A stretch of DNA of 64,000 nt from Sipunculus nudus. Lineage: Eukaryota; Annelida; Sipuncula; Golfingiida; Sipunculidae. Below are positions 38,001 to 45,836 of this stretch, piece after piece (the first letter of the stretch is position 1; every line of letters starts with the position of its first letter). The stretch covers positions 17,259,019 through 17,323,018 of the forward strand of contig CM049306.1 of assembly GCA_026874595.1 (NCBI GenBank). Direction: 5' to 3'. The notes under the pieces were generated by a model that was not told the origin of the DNA, did no database searches, and was given only the letters and a program-made list of their open reading frames with translations. Both the position numbers and the translations under genes were made by a program.

Positions 38001-41000
38001 CAATCTTTCAGGTTTAATGGGAAGGCCATGCCCAATAGCCATGTATCACTTACAAATGAGTTTTAGGGGTTCCTCTATGGTATGTCCCAGCATTGGGGCT
38101 GATTATACACCAAGGACCACAGGTGCAGTAGTCGTCGGGCTTGGTTAACACCAGGATATAAAATGAGGGGAAGAGTGTGATACTGCCCTGTCACAAAGTC
38201 TGAAATGGGAAATGCATTTCTGCTGGTGTACATATACTCAGTTTAACTAGCATAAAAAATGGAGATGGTTGCCTCTAAAAAAAAACAAATTAATGAAAAA
38301 GGTTCTCAGCTAGCCGACTCCCCAGGATCAGGATATCCATGGAGGAAACTGGCAGGAATTAGTGGCAGTTAGTGATGTGCTTTGCACAAGGAATGTGACT
38401 GGCCTAGATTACCTGTAGACTTAAGACCCAACTGAGCAATATAAAAGAAATGAAATATTATAATGTTTACCAGAAAGCAGAAAGAAAAGATGGAACACCA
38501 AAAGTGGAAAGCATAACATATTCATTATTTTAAATCTTGATTTCAAAGTTTTAAATTCAGTCATTATATATTTGTCAGCATTGTTGTATTTTTATTGTAT
38601 CCCCAGACAAAGTCGGTATACTATGGTTTCACAACGGTCCCGCCGCCGCTACCGCCGCAGAAAAACCTTGTGAGCGGGATAACTAAAAAAATATTTCACT
38701 GATCTTTTTCAAACTTTACATTTGTATAGATATAGGTTAGGGGACGAAGCCTATTTAAAATGGGGTCATGACCTATGCTAGGAGAGTGACCTTGACCTTG
38801 AATAGGTCCATTTTTGCTGAAAATAGCACAAATTCTTAAATATCTGAAGTAAGCTTGCATGGACTGGTCCAAAAATCAAGTGACCGAAGATCTTGGATAA
38901 CCTTGCAATATACCGGAAACTGGTGGCACCACCTATTATCCTTGTTTTTATGCCTTTTAATACCCCCATAATTGCCACTTGACAGTACTGTAAGCATTAT
39001 AAGTCAAAAACTAATGGACAGATTTCTTTCATATTATGCACATCTAGAGAGATGGGTTATGGGATGAGGTCTATTTACATTTGGGTCATGACCTTTATCA
39101 TGAGAGTGGCCTTGACCTTTAATGTGTCCATATTTGGTGAAAACCACACACCTCTTATGATATCTCCAGTGTTGATAGCCATATGACATATGACAACATG
39201 ACATGACAAAGGTCAAGGTCACAGGACACATCTTTAAAAAGATTGTGGATGCGTTTTCAGCCAAACATTTCATCTCAGACCTTTCATCTTGCACATAAAG
39301 TTCATCTGCCAATAGAGGAAGACCCAATCAATTTTTAGGTCACAAGGTCAAAGGTGAAGGTCACAGGAGCCTTCTGTCCAAAAATTAGTTTCTGGATGAT
39401 AATTCCTGCTTTTATCGATGTATGGATTTCAAACTTGAATTGTATATGACCCATTGGAAAAGCAAGACCCGAATTGATTTTGGGGTCATGAGGTCAAAGG
39501 TCAAGGTCACAGGACACATCTTTAAAAAGATTGTGGATGCATTTTCAGCCAAATAATTCATCTCAGATCTTCCATCTTGCACATATAGTTCACCTGCCAA
39601 GAGTGGAAGACCCCTATCAATTTTTGAGGTCACAAGGTCAAAGGTGAAGGTCACAGGAGCCATCTGTCCAAAAATTAGTTTCTGGATGATAATTCCTGCT
39701 TTTATTTTTGTTTGGATTTCAAACTTGACTTGTATATGTCCCATTGAAAAAGCAAGACCCACATTAATTTTGGGGTCAAAGGTCTAGGTCACAGGACACA
39801 ATTTAAAAAGATGTGGATGCATTTTCAGCCAAACATTTCATCTCAGATCTTTCATCTTGCACATACAGTTCACCTGCCAAGAGAGGAAGAACCCTATCAA
39901 TTTTGAGGTCACAAGGTCAAAGGTGAAGGTCACAGGAGCAATCTGTCCAAAAATTAGTTTCTGGATGATAATTCCTGCTTTTATTGATGCATAGATTTCA
40001 AACTTGACATGTATATGTCCCATTGGAAAAGCAAGACCCAAATTGATTTTGGGGTCATGAGGTCAAAGGTCAAGGTCACAGGACCAACATCTTCAAAAAG
40101 ATTGTGGATTGATAGATGGGAGAAACAATAATTGCTTGCCAAGTGTCAGTATATGCTGCTAAAAATGGGGGCCTATTCTTAAAGGGGGGGGGGCCTACTA
40201 TGTCTGGGGATACTCTGGCACCTGCGGTGCCAAGAAATGTCTAGTTATTATTAATATTTATTTCCAGGGCATTATTAAAAGAGACTACATAGTCTTTAAA
40301 AAGGCAAGAGACAAGAACATTCCAATCATCATGGTAACTAGTGGTGGTTACCAGAGATCGACAGCCAGAATCATCGCGGACTCGATACTTAATCTGAGGA
40401 AGAAGAACTTAATCTCTTGTGAAGCAGCAGAGAATTGCAGCCCACCATCTGACAACAGCAACAACACCACAGAACAAACAGACCTGCCTAGTCCAACAGG
40501 TATTACTAGTAACATGACCCTCAAAGGTCTTTGTCACAAATACATTCTGAACCCTTTACTGTTTAGATTTTGTTTTAGATTTCAGACAAATTTTCAGACT
40601 ATTTACAGCCCTACTTTTGATGTTTCCTTACAAGACATTCAAAAGTTTGTTTTAGGGTAATGGGAATCACTAGAACTGAAAATGAATGAATGTGCAATGT
40701 ATACGTATTTCTCTGAGAATGAAGCTGAATAAGGGATTTCTGTGTGCTAATCATGAGTGCACTTTATTGGCCTTCGAGGGGCACTAGAGAGGCACTAGAG
40801 AGGCAAATGATACTTGAGTATGATGGGAACATGACAAATCCTTCTCCCATACGGGTTTAAGCGGCCCCTTCTGTTATCTGAGCAGTATTAAATATTGGAA
40901 CCTTTAATATGAAATAAGCCAAAAAGTGTCAGTCCCATGGATTGATATGTATACAGTCATAGTGCAGTTGATTATGTTTTAACAAATGATTGAAGTGTCA

Positions 41001-41378
41001 GACAATACTTGTACACTTTCACCCTGATCTGAATGATTTGATGGAGCCTTATACCACTAAGTACATCTTATTTCAGGTATACCTAGAAGCACAAGTGAAA
41101 GTGGTATATTTTCTAAGTTCCGGCGATGGTTCAGTGGCACCAATACTAGCAATGAACCAAGCAACTATGTGGAGCCTGCCCTCAGCTCAACAGGAGCTAC
41201 AGGCCAACCCAGCCCTGATATCAGTCCTACCAGCCCCTACCCAGAGTCACAGGGTGCAGTCGAGTCAAGGTCAGCAGGTGCAATAACACCAGATGGAGAC
41301 ACCCGTCAGACAGGGGAAGAGTTCCCAGGCAGCTCCATAGACAGTTCAAAAGCTCAGACAACAGGAACCTGTCTCTGA
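10380..41378 (+). CDS. HDAC11: Histone deacetylase 11 (class IV HDAC), six C-terminal coding exons
   Basis: Zn-dependent class IV deacetylase/defatty-acylase; family members act on acyl-lysines in nucleus and cytosol. Six exons (10380-10496, 14435-14620, 27970-28066, 35860-36038, 40268-40499, 41077-41378) join with GT/AG sites and consistent phases to 370 codons plus TGA. Visible motifs: ITEIPPV and VQRKVLKPF; the His-His core GGGFHHCSAERGGGFCAYAD; the zinc ligands IIDLDAHQGNGHERDF; the third zinc-site Asp in YNAGTDIL; and the catalytic-Tyr motif SGGY followed by TARIIADSILNL. The ~84 residues preceding this in human HDAC11 are not found, so the 5' exons are probably upstream of the window. 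The tail after the catalytic domain is ~130 residues, Ser/Thr/Pro-rich, far longer than the ~20 residues of the human protein. A homeobox gene is nested in the second intron. Confidence 0.95.
10640..11289 (+). mobile_element. Repeat with Helitron-like 3' end (family E)
   Basis: The 3' end is a perfect 8-bp stem with a 3-nt loop (GTTTTTGC-GCT-GCAAAAAC, 11258-11276), then AATGCCATT-CTAG|T (CTAG 11286-11289). The body contains AAGGTCAAAT units and the palindrome TTGACCTT-C-AAGGTCAA (11157-11173). The 5' limit is uncertain. It abuts the family B copy at 11303. Confidence 0.45.
11303..12748 (+). mobile_element. Family B Helitron-like element, copy 2 (complete)
   Basis: It starts CAAAACAAAGTTTTGCAGATAC (a small hairpin CAAAAC/GTTTTG) and continues with ACCGGAGAACTCCTC. 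There are four or five tandem ~290-bp units with TCCATCTGTTCGTCTGCC, GGTTTGAC, TTATGACAGGTGGCGCC. It ends GGCGGATACAC-TAGTC-loop-GACTA-CCCATATT-CTAG|T at 12748. The copy at 33187-35719 has a cleaner 3' stem. It contains no transposase frame and lies in the first HDAC11 intron of the window. Confidence 0.65.
12749..13396. other. HDAC11 intron, no gene seen
   Basis: A short (ATT)n run follows the family B element. The stretch at 13190-13330 (TAGGGTTCCCAGCCATCC...TCTGGAAAATTCAGG) looks like an old repeat but no ends are resolved. No exon signal is seen. Confidence 0.5.
13397..14086 (+). mobile_element. Family F repeat with GTCATATGAC palindrome end
   Basis: It begins near GCCTGTCATATGACGGGAGT (palindrome GTCATATGAC at 13404-13413), then ACCCACCGTCCGTCCG and two or three ~230-bp units containing AAAATCCACGCATATTTAAT and GGATTTTCATGAAACTC. 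The end near GTTTTGCGGTGCTCTTGTT (~14086) is tentative. The same palindrome (CCCGTCATATGACAGGAG) recurs alone at 26123-26140. Confidence 0.4.
14435..14620 (+). CDS. HDAC11: HDAC11 exon b (62 codons), His-His active-site core
   Basis: Acceptor TTTTTTTTACTCCAG, donor GTGAGT at 14621. It encodes AGKLALERGWAINIGGGFHH, CSAERGGGFCAYAD and ends AMIIDLDAHQ. It carries the paired catalytic histidines and the Asp-x-His zinc ligands. Phase 0 at both ends. Confidence 0.97.
14688..14995. repeat. Palindrome-rich GGGCC minisatellite
   Basis: An array of diverged units of the form CTGGGCCAGCCCAGAT-AAAATTTTGATCTGGGCC. Each half-unit is nearly the inverse of the next. The first, TGGCCCAATTT-T-AAATTGGGCCA (14688-14710), is a perfect palindrome with 11-bp arms; CCAGTTT-T-AAACTGG near 14770 is another. 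The array starts 68 bp after the donor of HDAC11 exon b. Confidence 0.7.
14996..22150. other. Large HDAC11 intron, 5' part; no gene seen
   Basis: AT-rich unique-looking sequence with short homopolymer and simple repeats (poly-C near 15410, CT/CA near 18545). It lacks the hairpin-ended repeats that crowd the rest of the window and lies directly upstream of the nested homeobox gene. It could hold that gene's regulatory DNA, but nothing in the sequence proves this. Confidence 0.5.
18545..18602. repeat. (CT)n/(CA)n microsatellite
   Basis: About 19 CT dinucleotides with one interruption, followed by a short CA run. Confidence 0.9.
22557..24563 (+). CDS. Intronless protein with two TALE-class homeodomains
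   Basis: A 668-codon single open frame. The start is the ATG at 22557 (context AAAATGG); the frame extends upstream only to a TTG. HD1 (~422-477) has HPYP at the three-residue loop extension and WMANKR in helix 3. HD2 (~564-624) has NPYP and WFANKRSR. Trp48, Asn51 and Arg53 equivalents are present in both; HD1 has Met for the near-invariant Phe49. The domains agree at about 28 of 49 aligned residues, so internal duplication is likely. Helix 3 (WxxNKRxR) is nearest PBC/PBX style, but no PBC, MEINOX or IRO block is recognised. Residues ~228-330 form a charged, probably helical block; the N-terminus is Ser/Pro-rich with an IKQEE stretch resembling a SUMO site. Probably a nuclear DNA-binding factor of the lophotrochozoan-specific TALE radiation (SPILE-like); the class is inferred. 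Nested on the same strand in an HDAC11 intron. Confidence 0.93.
   Translation: MADVHDNDDSGWSSPPALIKQEEAASPVTSDDEMPEHQSHNESWTDSRSRSSVSPAVTSTSTPERNSFGTTVKSVENSSILRMRRQDSAFHSVISATKISPLGSQFPLDLTSKMEDRKPNAQQGTVSYAPSVSQSSTAIPGYTMGSEHLKNSHLTSASMLGLFSHHNAAPKVSMPYSAIPGALQPQMPAGYPIPFHAASTVGQAGFMPYSQPGPFLPPGAPPPVISGTHLKQQVLHEHSCVMQELENLMKSDTPQDSVQQLYNVYKAEVDHLETERYQALMLNMTSDQCKQLIQNYFDYERLSVISNVKLQILALQNGKEPNLQAFKYGKKSADTAEPMVSHLKSHSEPPSRIIGTHSDTSRLGQAAPLFSWPSVSPPVGSTPVMHGSPFTPMSVPLSASTPFSHLQHNTAQQQLRLGDDSKKKFLNSSAVQILQEWYNKHFDHPYPSDLEVEQLASTCRITLAQVRKWMANKRVRSFNTLSFNGSVHPKRLKRFHQEDTGPEADDEHELHDDQESSHIEQHPQSYPLQVNTSPALNQRVPPPTVHADRDCHSDSSEENRPQNRKSRLPNKPLNPKAVQILKNWYQEHITNPYPTDEEKEQLALAGDITVTQVKYWFANKRSRSNNTRKMGFAYVASLFNHGAPTDLPRGPQPFPYRAPVLPSLGQHC
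25230..25650. repeat. Degenerate 60-80-bp tandem repeat with poly-C runs
   Basis: Five to six diverged units of TGTGTATTATGGTAGAGGTGTGTTCTGTAG followed by a C-run and AAAATGTACATGAACTGCA. It lies ~670 bp after the homeobox stop codon and may be in that gene's 3' transcribed region. Open frames across it are repeat artefacts. Confidence 0.7.
25651..27969. other. HDAC11 intron, 3' part; no gene seen
   Basis: AT-rich sequence with a lone GTCATATGAC palindrome fragment (26127-26136) and a possible small inverted-repeat element ending AGGTTCCACTGTA at ~27815, similar to one at 54706-54860. No exon is recognised until 27970. Confidence 0.5.
27970..28066 (+). CDS. HDAC11: HDAC11 exon c
   Basis: The acceptor ends TTTATCAG at 27969 and the donor GTAAGT begins at 28067. 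It encodes GNGHERDFMNNEQVYIMDVYN and then RGIYPHDAYAK, leaving one base (phase 1). This completes the LDAHQGNGHERD zinc-site motif across the splice. Confidence 0.95.
28280..31167 (+). mobile_element. Family A Helentron-like element, complete copy
   Basis: 5' hairpin at 28280-28308 (13-nt arms AGCTCAGCTGACT and AGTCATCTGAGCT, 12 pairs), then (GTCC)n, two diverged body units, and a 3' end CAGCTGAGC (31136-31144, inverse of GCTCAGCTG) followed by the palindrome GACCCATGGGTC (31150-31161) and CCTTGT. It carries a TTAA MITE at 29208-29480. It is immediately preceded by an (ATT)n run (28248-28279) and followed 7 bp later by a second family A copy. No protein-coding potential is seen. Confidence 0.68.
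29208..29480. mobile_element. piggyBac-like MITE with TTAA target duplication
   Basis: TTAA, then CCCTTTACTGTTTAC at the left and GTAAACAGTAAAGGG then TTAA at the right: a perfect 15-bp inverted repeat flanked by TTAA. It sits inside a family A copy; the uninterrupted copy at 31420 reads CACACTTCAGGACTGCC where this one reads ACACTTTAA/GACTGCC. A second intact copy is at 61573-61863. The TTAA target and CCC-starting ends are piggyBac-superfamily hallmarks; no transposase is present. Confidence 0.85.
31175..33055 (+). mobile_element. Family A Helentron-like element, complete copy
   Basis: The 5' AACTCAGCTGACTATAAGTC hairpin is followed by (GTCC)n. The body matches the copy at 28280, with a poly-C tract at 32028-32057. 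The 3' end is TCAGCTGAGC (33024-33033), the palindrome-like GACCCATAGGTC (33039-33050) and CCTTGT. At ~1.9 kb it is the most compact complete copy and a good family reference. Confidence 0.7.
32028..32057. repeat. Poly-C tract
   Basis: About 30 consecutive C residues inside the family A element. Equivalent positions in the copies at ~1980 and ~4863 also have C-runs, so the tract is part of the element. Its exact length is likely to be unreliable in assemblies. Confidence 0.85.
33187..35719 (+). mobile_element. Family B Helitron-like element, copy 3, with hAT-like insertion
   Basis: 5' CCAAAACAGAGTTTTGCGGATAC at 33187. The 3' stem GTAGTCG-CTTGT-CGACTAC (35690-35708, 7-bp perfect) is followed by CCATATT-CTAG|T (CTAG 35716-35719). 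Internal ~290-bp units contain GGTGGCGCCACCT. A 1.5-kb hAT-like element interrupts it at 33398-34899. It lies in the HDAC11 intron and ends 140 bp before exon d. Confidence 0.7.
33398..34899. mobile_element. Non-autonomous hAT-like transposon with 8-bp target duplication
   Basis: The left end TAGGGCCCTGCGCGG is the inverse of the right end CCGCGCAGGGCCCTA. GCGCCACC occurs on both sides (33390-33397 and 34900-34907), as expected of an 8-bp hAT duplication. Intact copies of the host repeat (e.g. 12438, 35430) read GGTGGCGCCACCTGCAA or close to it with no insertion. Both ends carry GC-rich sub-terminal repeats (ACCCGCCC, GCCCGCCCCGC). The AT-rich middle has no transposase, and open frames at its ends are short. 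Confidence 0.85.
35860..36038 (+). CDS. HDAC11: HDAC11 exon d
   Basis: Acceptor GTTCTTAAACAG, donor GTGAAT at 36039. With the carried base it reads RGIKRRVELSHFTEDEEYL, QLVERHVEGALNEFSPDVIV, YNAGTDILDGDPLG and CLSISAE. It contains the Asp of the third zinc-site motif. Ends in phase 0. Confidence 0.95.
36116..36545 (+). mobile_element. Family A 5' fragment
   Basis: AGCTCAGCTGACTGTAAGTAATCTG at 36116, then one internal unit (CAGGGCACAAATCATAACCA, GAGCTATGGGGCT). The sequence then changes to a different repeat at about 36550-36570. Confidence 0.5.
36570..37667 (+). mobile_element. Family H repeat with AGGTCA half-site clusters, copy 1
   Basis: After ATCACAAGTGGATGCCCTAT and a (TGTC/CATC)n tract come about four ~230-bp units, each with AGGTCAAAGGTCAAGGTCA or a variant (first at 36749). 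The block ends with CAGCCAAGTGTCAAG-ACCCCTGGGT-CCCTAGT near 37667, resembling a family A-type 3' terminus. A reverse-oriented copy is at 58043-59095. It lies in an HDAC11 intron. Confidence 0.55.
37668..38596. other. HDAC11 intron, no gene seen
   Basis: Open frames on both strands (e.g. 37634-37987 on the - strand) have no recognisable domain or splice context. GC content is slightly higher than nearby intron. Confidence 0.45.
38597..40244 (+). mobile_element. Family D Helentron-like element, copy 2
   Basis: 5' GTATCCCCAGACAA (38597-38610). At the 3' end come TGTCTGGGGATAC (40201-40213), a perfect hairpin GGCACC-TGC-GGTGCC (40217-40231), AAGAAATGT and CTAG|T (40241-40244). Internal ~290-bp units with AGGTCAAAGG half-site clusters at 39190-40080 replace part of the body seen in copy 1. 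It ends 23 bp before HDAC11 exon e, so it contributes the sequence around that exon's branch-point region. Confidence 0.7.
40268..40499 (+). CDS. HDAC11: HDAC11 exon e
   Basis: The acceptor ends TTTCCAG at 40267 and donor GTATTA begins at 40500. It encodes GIIKRDYIVFKKARDKNIPI, IMVTSGGYQRSTARIIADSI and then a polar tail (EAAENCSPPSDNSNNTTEQ). It contains the catalytic Tyr in SGGY. It ends in phase 1. Reading through the donor would add ~54 residues from a MITE remnant before a stop. Confidence 0.9.
40548..40861. mobile_element. Degenerate TTAA-type MITE copy
   Basis: TGAACCCTTTACTGTTTAG and TTTTAGATTTCAGACAAAT match the left part of the copies at 29208 and 61573. The right end is eroded (ATACGGGTTTAA at ~40860). 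It lies in the last HDAC11 intron. Confidence 0.5.
41077..41378 (+). CDS. HDAC11: HDAC11 last coding exon, Ser/Thr/Pro-rich tail
   Basis: Acceptor CATCTTATTTCAG; the first two bases complete a Gly codon. It encodes IPRSTSESGIFSKFRRWFSG, then a low-complexity S/T/P/G region, ending AQTTGTCL-TGA. The basic-aromatic patch KFRRWF is the only notable motif. Frame continuity with exon e and a good acceptor support it; the sequence is not conserved with vertebrate HDAC11, so it is less certain than the catalytic exons. An alternative end by read-through of exon e is possible. Confidence 0.75.
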
Positions 41379-41445
41379 TTGTTTCATGACTAATTCTATA
41401 TTAAGTGCCTGGTGGGACATGTATGTGATGTAGGCATGCCTGGCA

Positions 41446-42676
41446 ATTCTGTGTACAGTGTACTGATGATTGACAGATTCTCTGCATAGTGTACTGATGA
41501 TTGACAGATTCTCTGCACAGTGTACTGATGATTGACAGATTCTATGCACAGTGTACTGATGATTGACAGATTCTCTGCACAGTGTACTGATGATTGACAG
41601 ATTCTCTGCACAGTGTACTGATGATTGACAGATTCTCTGCACAGTGTACTGATGATTGACAGATTCTCTGCACAGTGTACTGATGATTGACAGATTCTCT
41701 GCACAGTGTACTGATGATTGACAGATTCTCTGCATAGTGTATTGATGATTGACAGATTCTCTGCACAGTGTATTGATGATTGACAGATTCTCTGCACAGT
41801 GTACTGATGATTGACATTCTCTGCACAGTGTACTGATGATTGACAGATTCTCTGCACAGTGTATTGATGATTGACAGGTTCTTTGCACAGTGTACTGATG
41901 ATTGTCAGGTTCTCTGTACAATGTACTGCTGAGTGACAGCTTCTCTGCACAGTGTACTGATGATTGACAGATTCTCTCACAGTGCACTGATGATTGACAG
42001 ATTCTCTGCACAGTGTATTGATGATTGACAGGTTCTTTGCACAGTGTACTGATGATTGTCAGGTTCTCTGTACAATGTACTGCCGAGTGCCAGCTTCTCT
42101 GCACAGTGTACTGATGATTGACAGATTCTCTCACAGTGCACTGATGATTGACAGATTCTCTGTACAGAGACAGTGTACTGATTATTGACAGGTTCTCTGT
42201 ACAGTGTCCTGCAAGTGACATTCTCTGTACAGTGTACTGAACATTGACAGATTCTCTGTACAGAGACAGTGTACTGATTATTGACAGGTTCTCTGTACAG
42301 TGTCCTGCAAGTGACATTCTCTGTACAGTGTACTGAACATTGACAGATTCTCTCTACAGTGACAGTGTACTGATTATTGACAGGTTCTCTTTACAGTGTC
42401 CTGCAAGTGACATTCTCTGTACAGTGTACTGATGATTGACAGATTCTCTGTACAGTGACAGTGTACTGATGAGTGTCAGGTCCTCTGTACATTGTACTGA
42501 ATATTGACAGTTTCTCTGTACAGTGGCAGTTTACTGATGACTGACAGATTCTCTGTAAAGTGTACTGATGATTGGAAGATTCTCTGTACAGAGTACTGCT
42601 GAGTGACAGATTCTCTGTACAGCGAACTGATGATTGACAGGTTCTTTGTACTGTGTACTGATAATTGACAGATTCA
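41446..42676. repeat. 31-bp satellite in the HDAC11 3' region
   Basis: The unit GTGTACTGATGATTGACAG + ATTCTCTGCACA (31 bp) is repeated about 39 times. Units up to ~41870 are almost identical; later units are diverged with higher-order blocks (e.g. GTGTCCTGCAAGTGACATTC recurring at ~42207, 42300, 42397). Because 31 is not a multiple of 3 and the - strand unit lacks stops in all frames, long - strand open frames (to 323 codons) arise with a 31-residue period; they are not credible genes. It starts ~70 bp after the HDAC11 stop, so it may be transcribed as 3' UTR. Confidence 0.93.
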
Positions 42677-43626
42677 GACAAACTCTTCAATTTACAGGTG
42701 GTGTCTTTTCTGAGTGGCTTCTGACTTAGTTTTGATATCCCTGAACATCATGATGAGGTACATGACAGGCCCCTCGTATTGAATATTAATGCCTGACAAT
42801 CCCAGGATAGAGTAGAATGATGCTTGACTTAATTGTGAATATGGTGGATCTGCCCATTATTCAGTCAGCCAATGCTTGAAATACTTGTATACAGCAAAGT
42901 AATGCAGAAGCCCTTGTATACAGATGAATTATGTTCGATAGCCTTCTATATTTTGTATAAATTAATGTATGTGGCTTTGAAATCAGTGATTTTGGCATTT
43001 TATATAGTAAGTCAAGGTAATAAAATACCATCTCCACCTCAGGGAATGAACCCTGGTCAGAAATGGTTGGTAAATATATTATCATTTTATTCTTGCTGTT
43101 AATAAATCATAATATGACCAGTACTGCTATTTGTATGTGACCATCATTTAGGCTACACATATTATGCCATTGTCCATGAACATCCTGTAGATCTGTTACA
43201 ATGATATTTCTTAAATTTCTAGGATCATCCTCCAGGTCTGCATATGTTAATCAGTGGCTGTTCTTCAGCATCCCTCGGACCATAAAAATACTAACCCTCT
43301 TCTATTCATTGTCATCCCTCTTGTCAATGAATTTTATGGTCTCCTGGTCAACATTCACTATTTTATGTATACCTGGATGGGTCATTAATTCAGGTTTGCT
43401 GTTAGAGAAATATTTCTATTAATTCACAGCTTTGCTTTGGCAATAGATTAGCAGTAAAATAGGACAGTTTATCAGGAAAATGCTAATGTTGATTATTAAC
43501 AAGGAATTATTGATAAAATATTTATATTTTTGGCTGTACCAGTATAAAAAGGGTGTATATATTATGGTTTCTTGCCACAGCTGTTAGATATTGTATCAGT
43601 TCTGGTAAGAGCCATCAGTAATTTTT
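42677..43626. other. Downstream of HDAC11, no gene seen
   Basis: AT-rich DNA. AATAAA at 43019-43024 is a possible HDAC11 polyadenylation signal; if used, the 31-bp satellite would be within the mRNA. Frames at 42872-43422 lack domains. Confidence 0.4.
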
Positions 43627-45836
43627 AGCTCAGCTGACTGTAAGTCATGTGAGCTATGGGGATCACCTTTTGTCCGTCGTCAGTCTGTCCATTAACAGGG
43701 CACAAATCGTAACCGCTAGAACTGGAATCTTCTTACTTGACATCCTGGGAGGTCTATGGAAATTCTCCTTGTAAACCTGAAATTAGGTCACTGTGACCTA
43801 TATTCTTCGAGCTATGGGGTTCCGAAGTACCCCCCAGAATAATGGAAAATTTGATACAAAAGCTCAAGTATCTGAACAACTAATGCATTGATCATCATGA
43901 TTTTTTGCATGGATATTGATCATGGAGTGTTTCATCAGTTTCTGCAGACTGGTGGCGCCACCTCTATTTTTTCGATTTTTACCAATATTTTTCTCTATTT
44001 TTGAGACCTCTTAAGATGCGGCCATCTATTAACAGGGCACAAATCTTAACGACTACACCTAGAAACTTCTCTCTTGACATGCAGGGAGGCCCATAAAAAG
44101 TCTTTGGAAACCTGAAATTAGGTCTCTGTTACCCATAACCTTTGAGCTATGGGGCTCCGAAGTACCCCCCAGAATAATGGAAAATTTGATACAAAAGCTC
44201 AAGTATCTAAACAACTATTGCAGTGATCACCATGATTCTTTGCATGGATATTGATCATGGAATGTGTCATCAGTTTCTGCAGTTTGGTGGCGCCACCTGT
44301 ATTTTTTTATTTTTATGAATTTTTTTCTCTATTTTTGAGACCTCATAAGATGCGGTCATGTGTTAACATGGCACAAATGGTAACAACTGGACCTAGAATC
44401 TTCTATCTTTACATGCTGAGAGGCCCATGAAAAGTCTCCTTAAAAACTTGAAATTAGGTCTCTGTTACCCATAACCTCTGAGCTATGGGGCTCCGAAGTA
44501 CCCCCAGAATAATGGAAAATTTGATACAAAAGCTCAAGTATCTGAACAATTATTATATTGATCACCATGATTCTTTGCATGGATACTGATCATGAAATAT
44601 TTCATCAGTTTCTGCATTCTGGTGGGGCCACCTGTATTTTTTCAATTTTAGCTCAGCTGACTGAAAGTCATCTGAGCTATAGGGATCACCTTTTGTCCAT
44701 CGTCCGTCCGGCCATCCAGGGGTCTGTCTGTTAACAGGGCACAAATCGTAACCGCTAGACCTGGAATCTTCTTACTTGACATCCTGGGAGGTCTATGGAA
44801 ATTCTCCTTGTAAACCTGAAATTAGGTCACTGTGACCTATATTCTTCGAGCTATGGGGTTCTGAAGTACCCCCCAGAATAATGCAAAATTTAATACAAAA
44901 GCTCAAGTATCTGAACAACTAATGCATTAATCACCATGATTCTTTGCATGGATATTGATCATGTGTGTTTCATCAATTTCTGGAGATTGGTGGCGCCAGC
45001 TATATTTTTTTATTATTTTTTACGATTTTTTTTTCTCTACTTTTGTGATCTTTTAACATTTGGTCATCTGTAAACAGGGCACAAATCATAATGACTGGAC
45101 CTAGAATCTTCTGTCCTCACCTCCAGGGAAGCCCATAAAAGGTCTACATGGAAACCCGAAATAAGGTCCCTGTTACCCATATTCTGTGAGCTATGGGGCT
45201 CTGAAGTACCCCCCAGAATAAAGATTTGGTCATATATTAACAGGGCACAAATCATAATGACTGGACCTAGAATCTTCTTTCTTGACATTCAGGGAGGCCT
45301 TTGGAAAGTCTCTTTGGAAATCTGAAATTAGGTCTCTGTTACCCATATCCTTCATGCTAAGGCTCCGAGAATAAAGATTTGGTCATCTGTTAAAACAGAG
45401 CACAAATTATAATGACTTGACCTAGAATCTCCTTTCTTGATATGCTGGGAGGCCCCTGAAAAGTCTCTTTGTGCACCTGAAATTACATCTCTGTTACCCA
45501 TATCCTTCATCCTATGCGGCTTTGAAATACCCCCCAGAATAAACATTTGGTCATCTGTTAACAGGGCACAAATCATAATAACTAGACCTAGAATTTTATT
45601 TTTTGACATGCTGGGAGACCCCTGAAAAGTCATCTTGTAAACCTTTAAATAGGTGTCTGTTACCCATATCCTTCATGCTACAGAGCTCCATAGTACCCCA
45701 ATGAATATTGGATGATTTTATACAAAAGGTCAAGTTTGGAAAAAGTATTTCATTCAAATTTGACATTCAGATGATAAAATTACTTTTGTCAATGTCTTCC
45801 TGGTCAGCTGAGCGTCATGACCCCTGGGTCACTTGT
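43627..45836 (+). mobile_element. Family A-like element(s) with tandem ~330-bp units
   Basis: 5' ends AGCTCAGCTGACTGTAAG at 43627 and AGCTCAGCTGACTGAAAG at 44650. There are repeated units with AACAGGGCACAAATC, GAGCTATGGGGCTC, GGTGGCGCCACCT, shrinking to ~120-180-bp partial units after 45050. The 3' end is GGTCAGCTGAGC at ~45802, then ACCCCTGGGTC and ACTTGT. Two 5' ends and one 3' end suggest either an internal duplication or a second element truncated by the first. Junctions CGATTTTTACC near 43973 supply the empty site for the family C insertion at 5764. Confidence 0.6.

Noticed and set aside
40331-40660. Read-through extension of HDAC11 exon e
   Set aside because: The GTATTA donor at 40500, a good acceptor at 41076 and phase continuity favour splicing; the read-through part is a decayed MITE.
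41346-42317. 323-codon - strand open frame
   Set aside because: It is a translation of the 31-bp satellite, which lacks stops in all - strand frames; residues repeat with period 31 and no start, domain or splice context is present.
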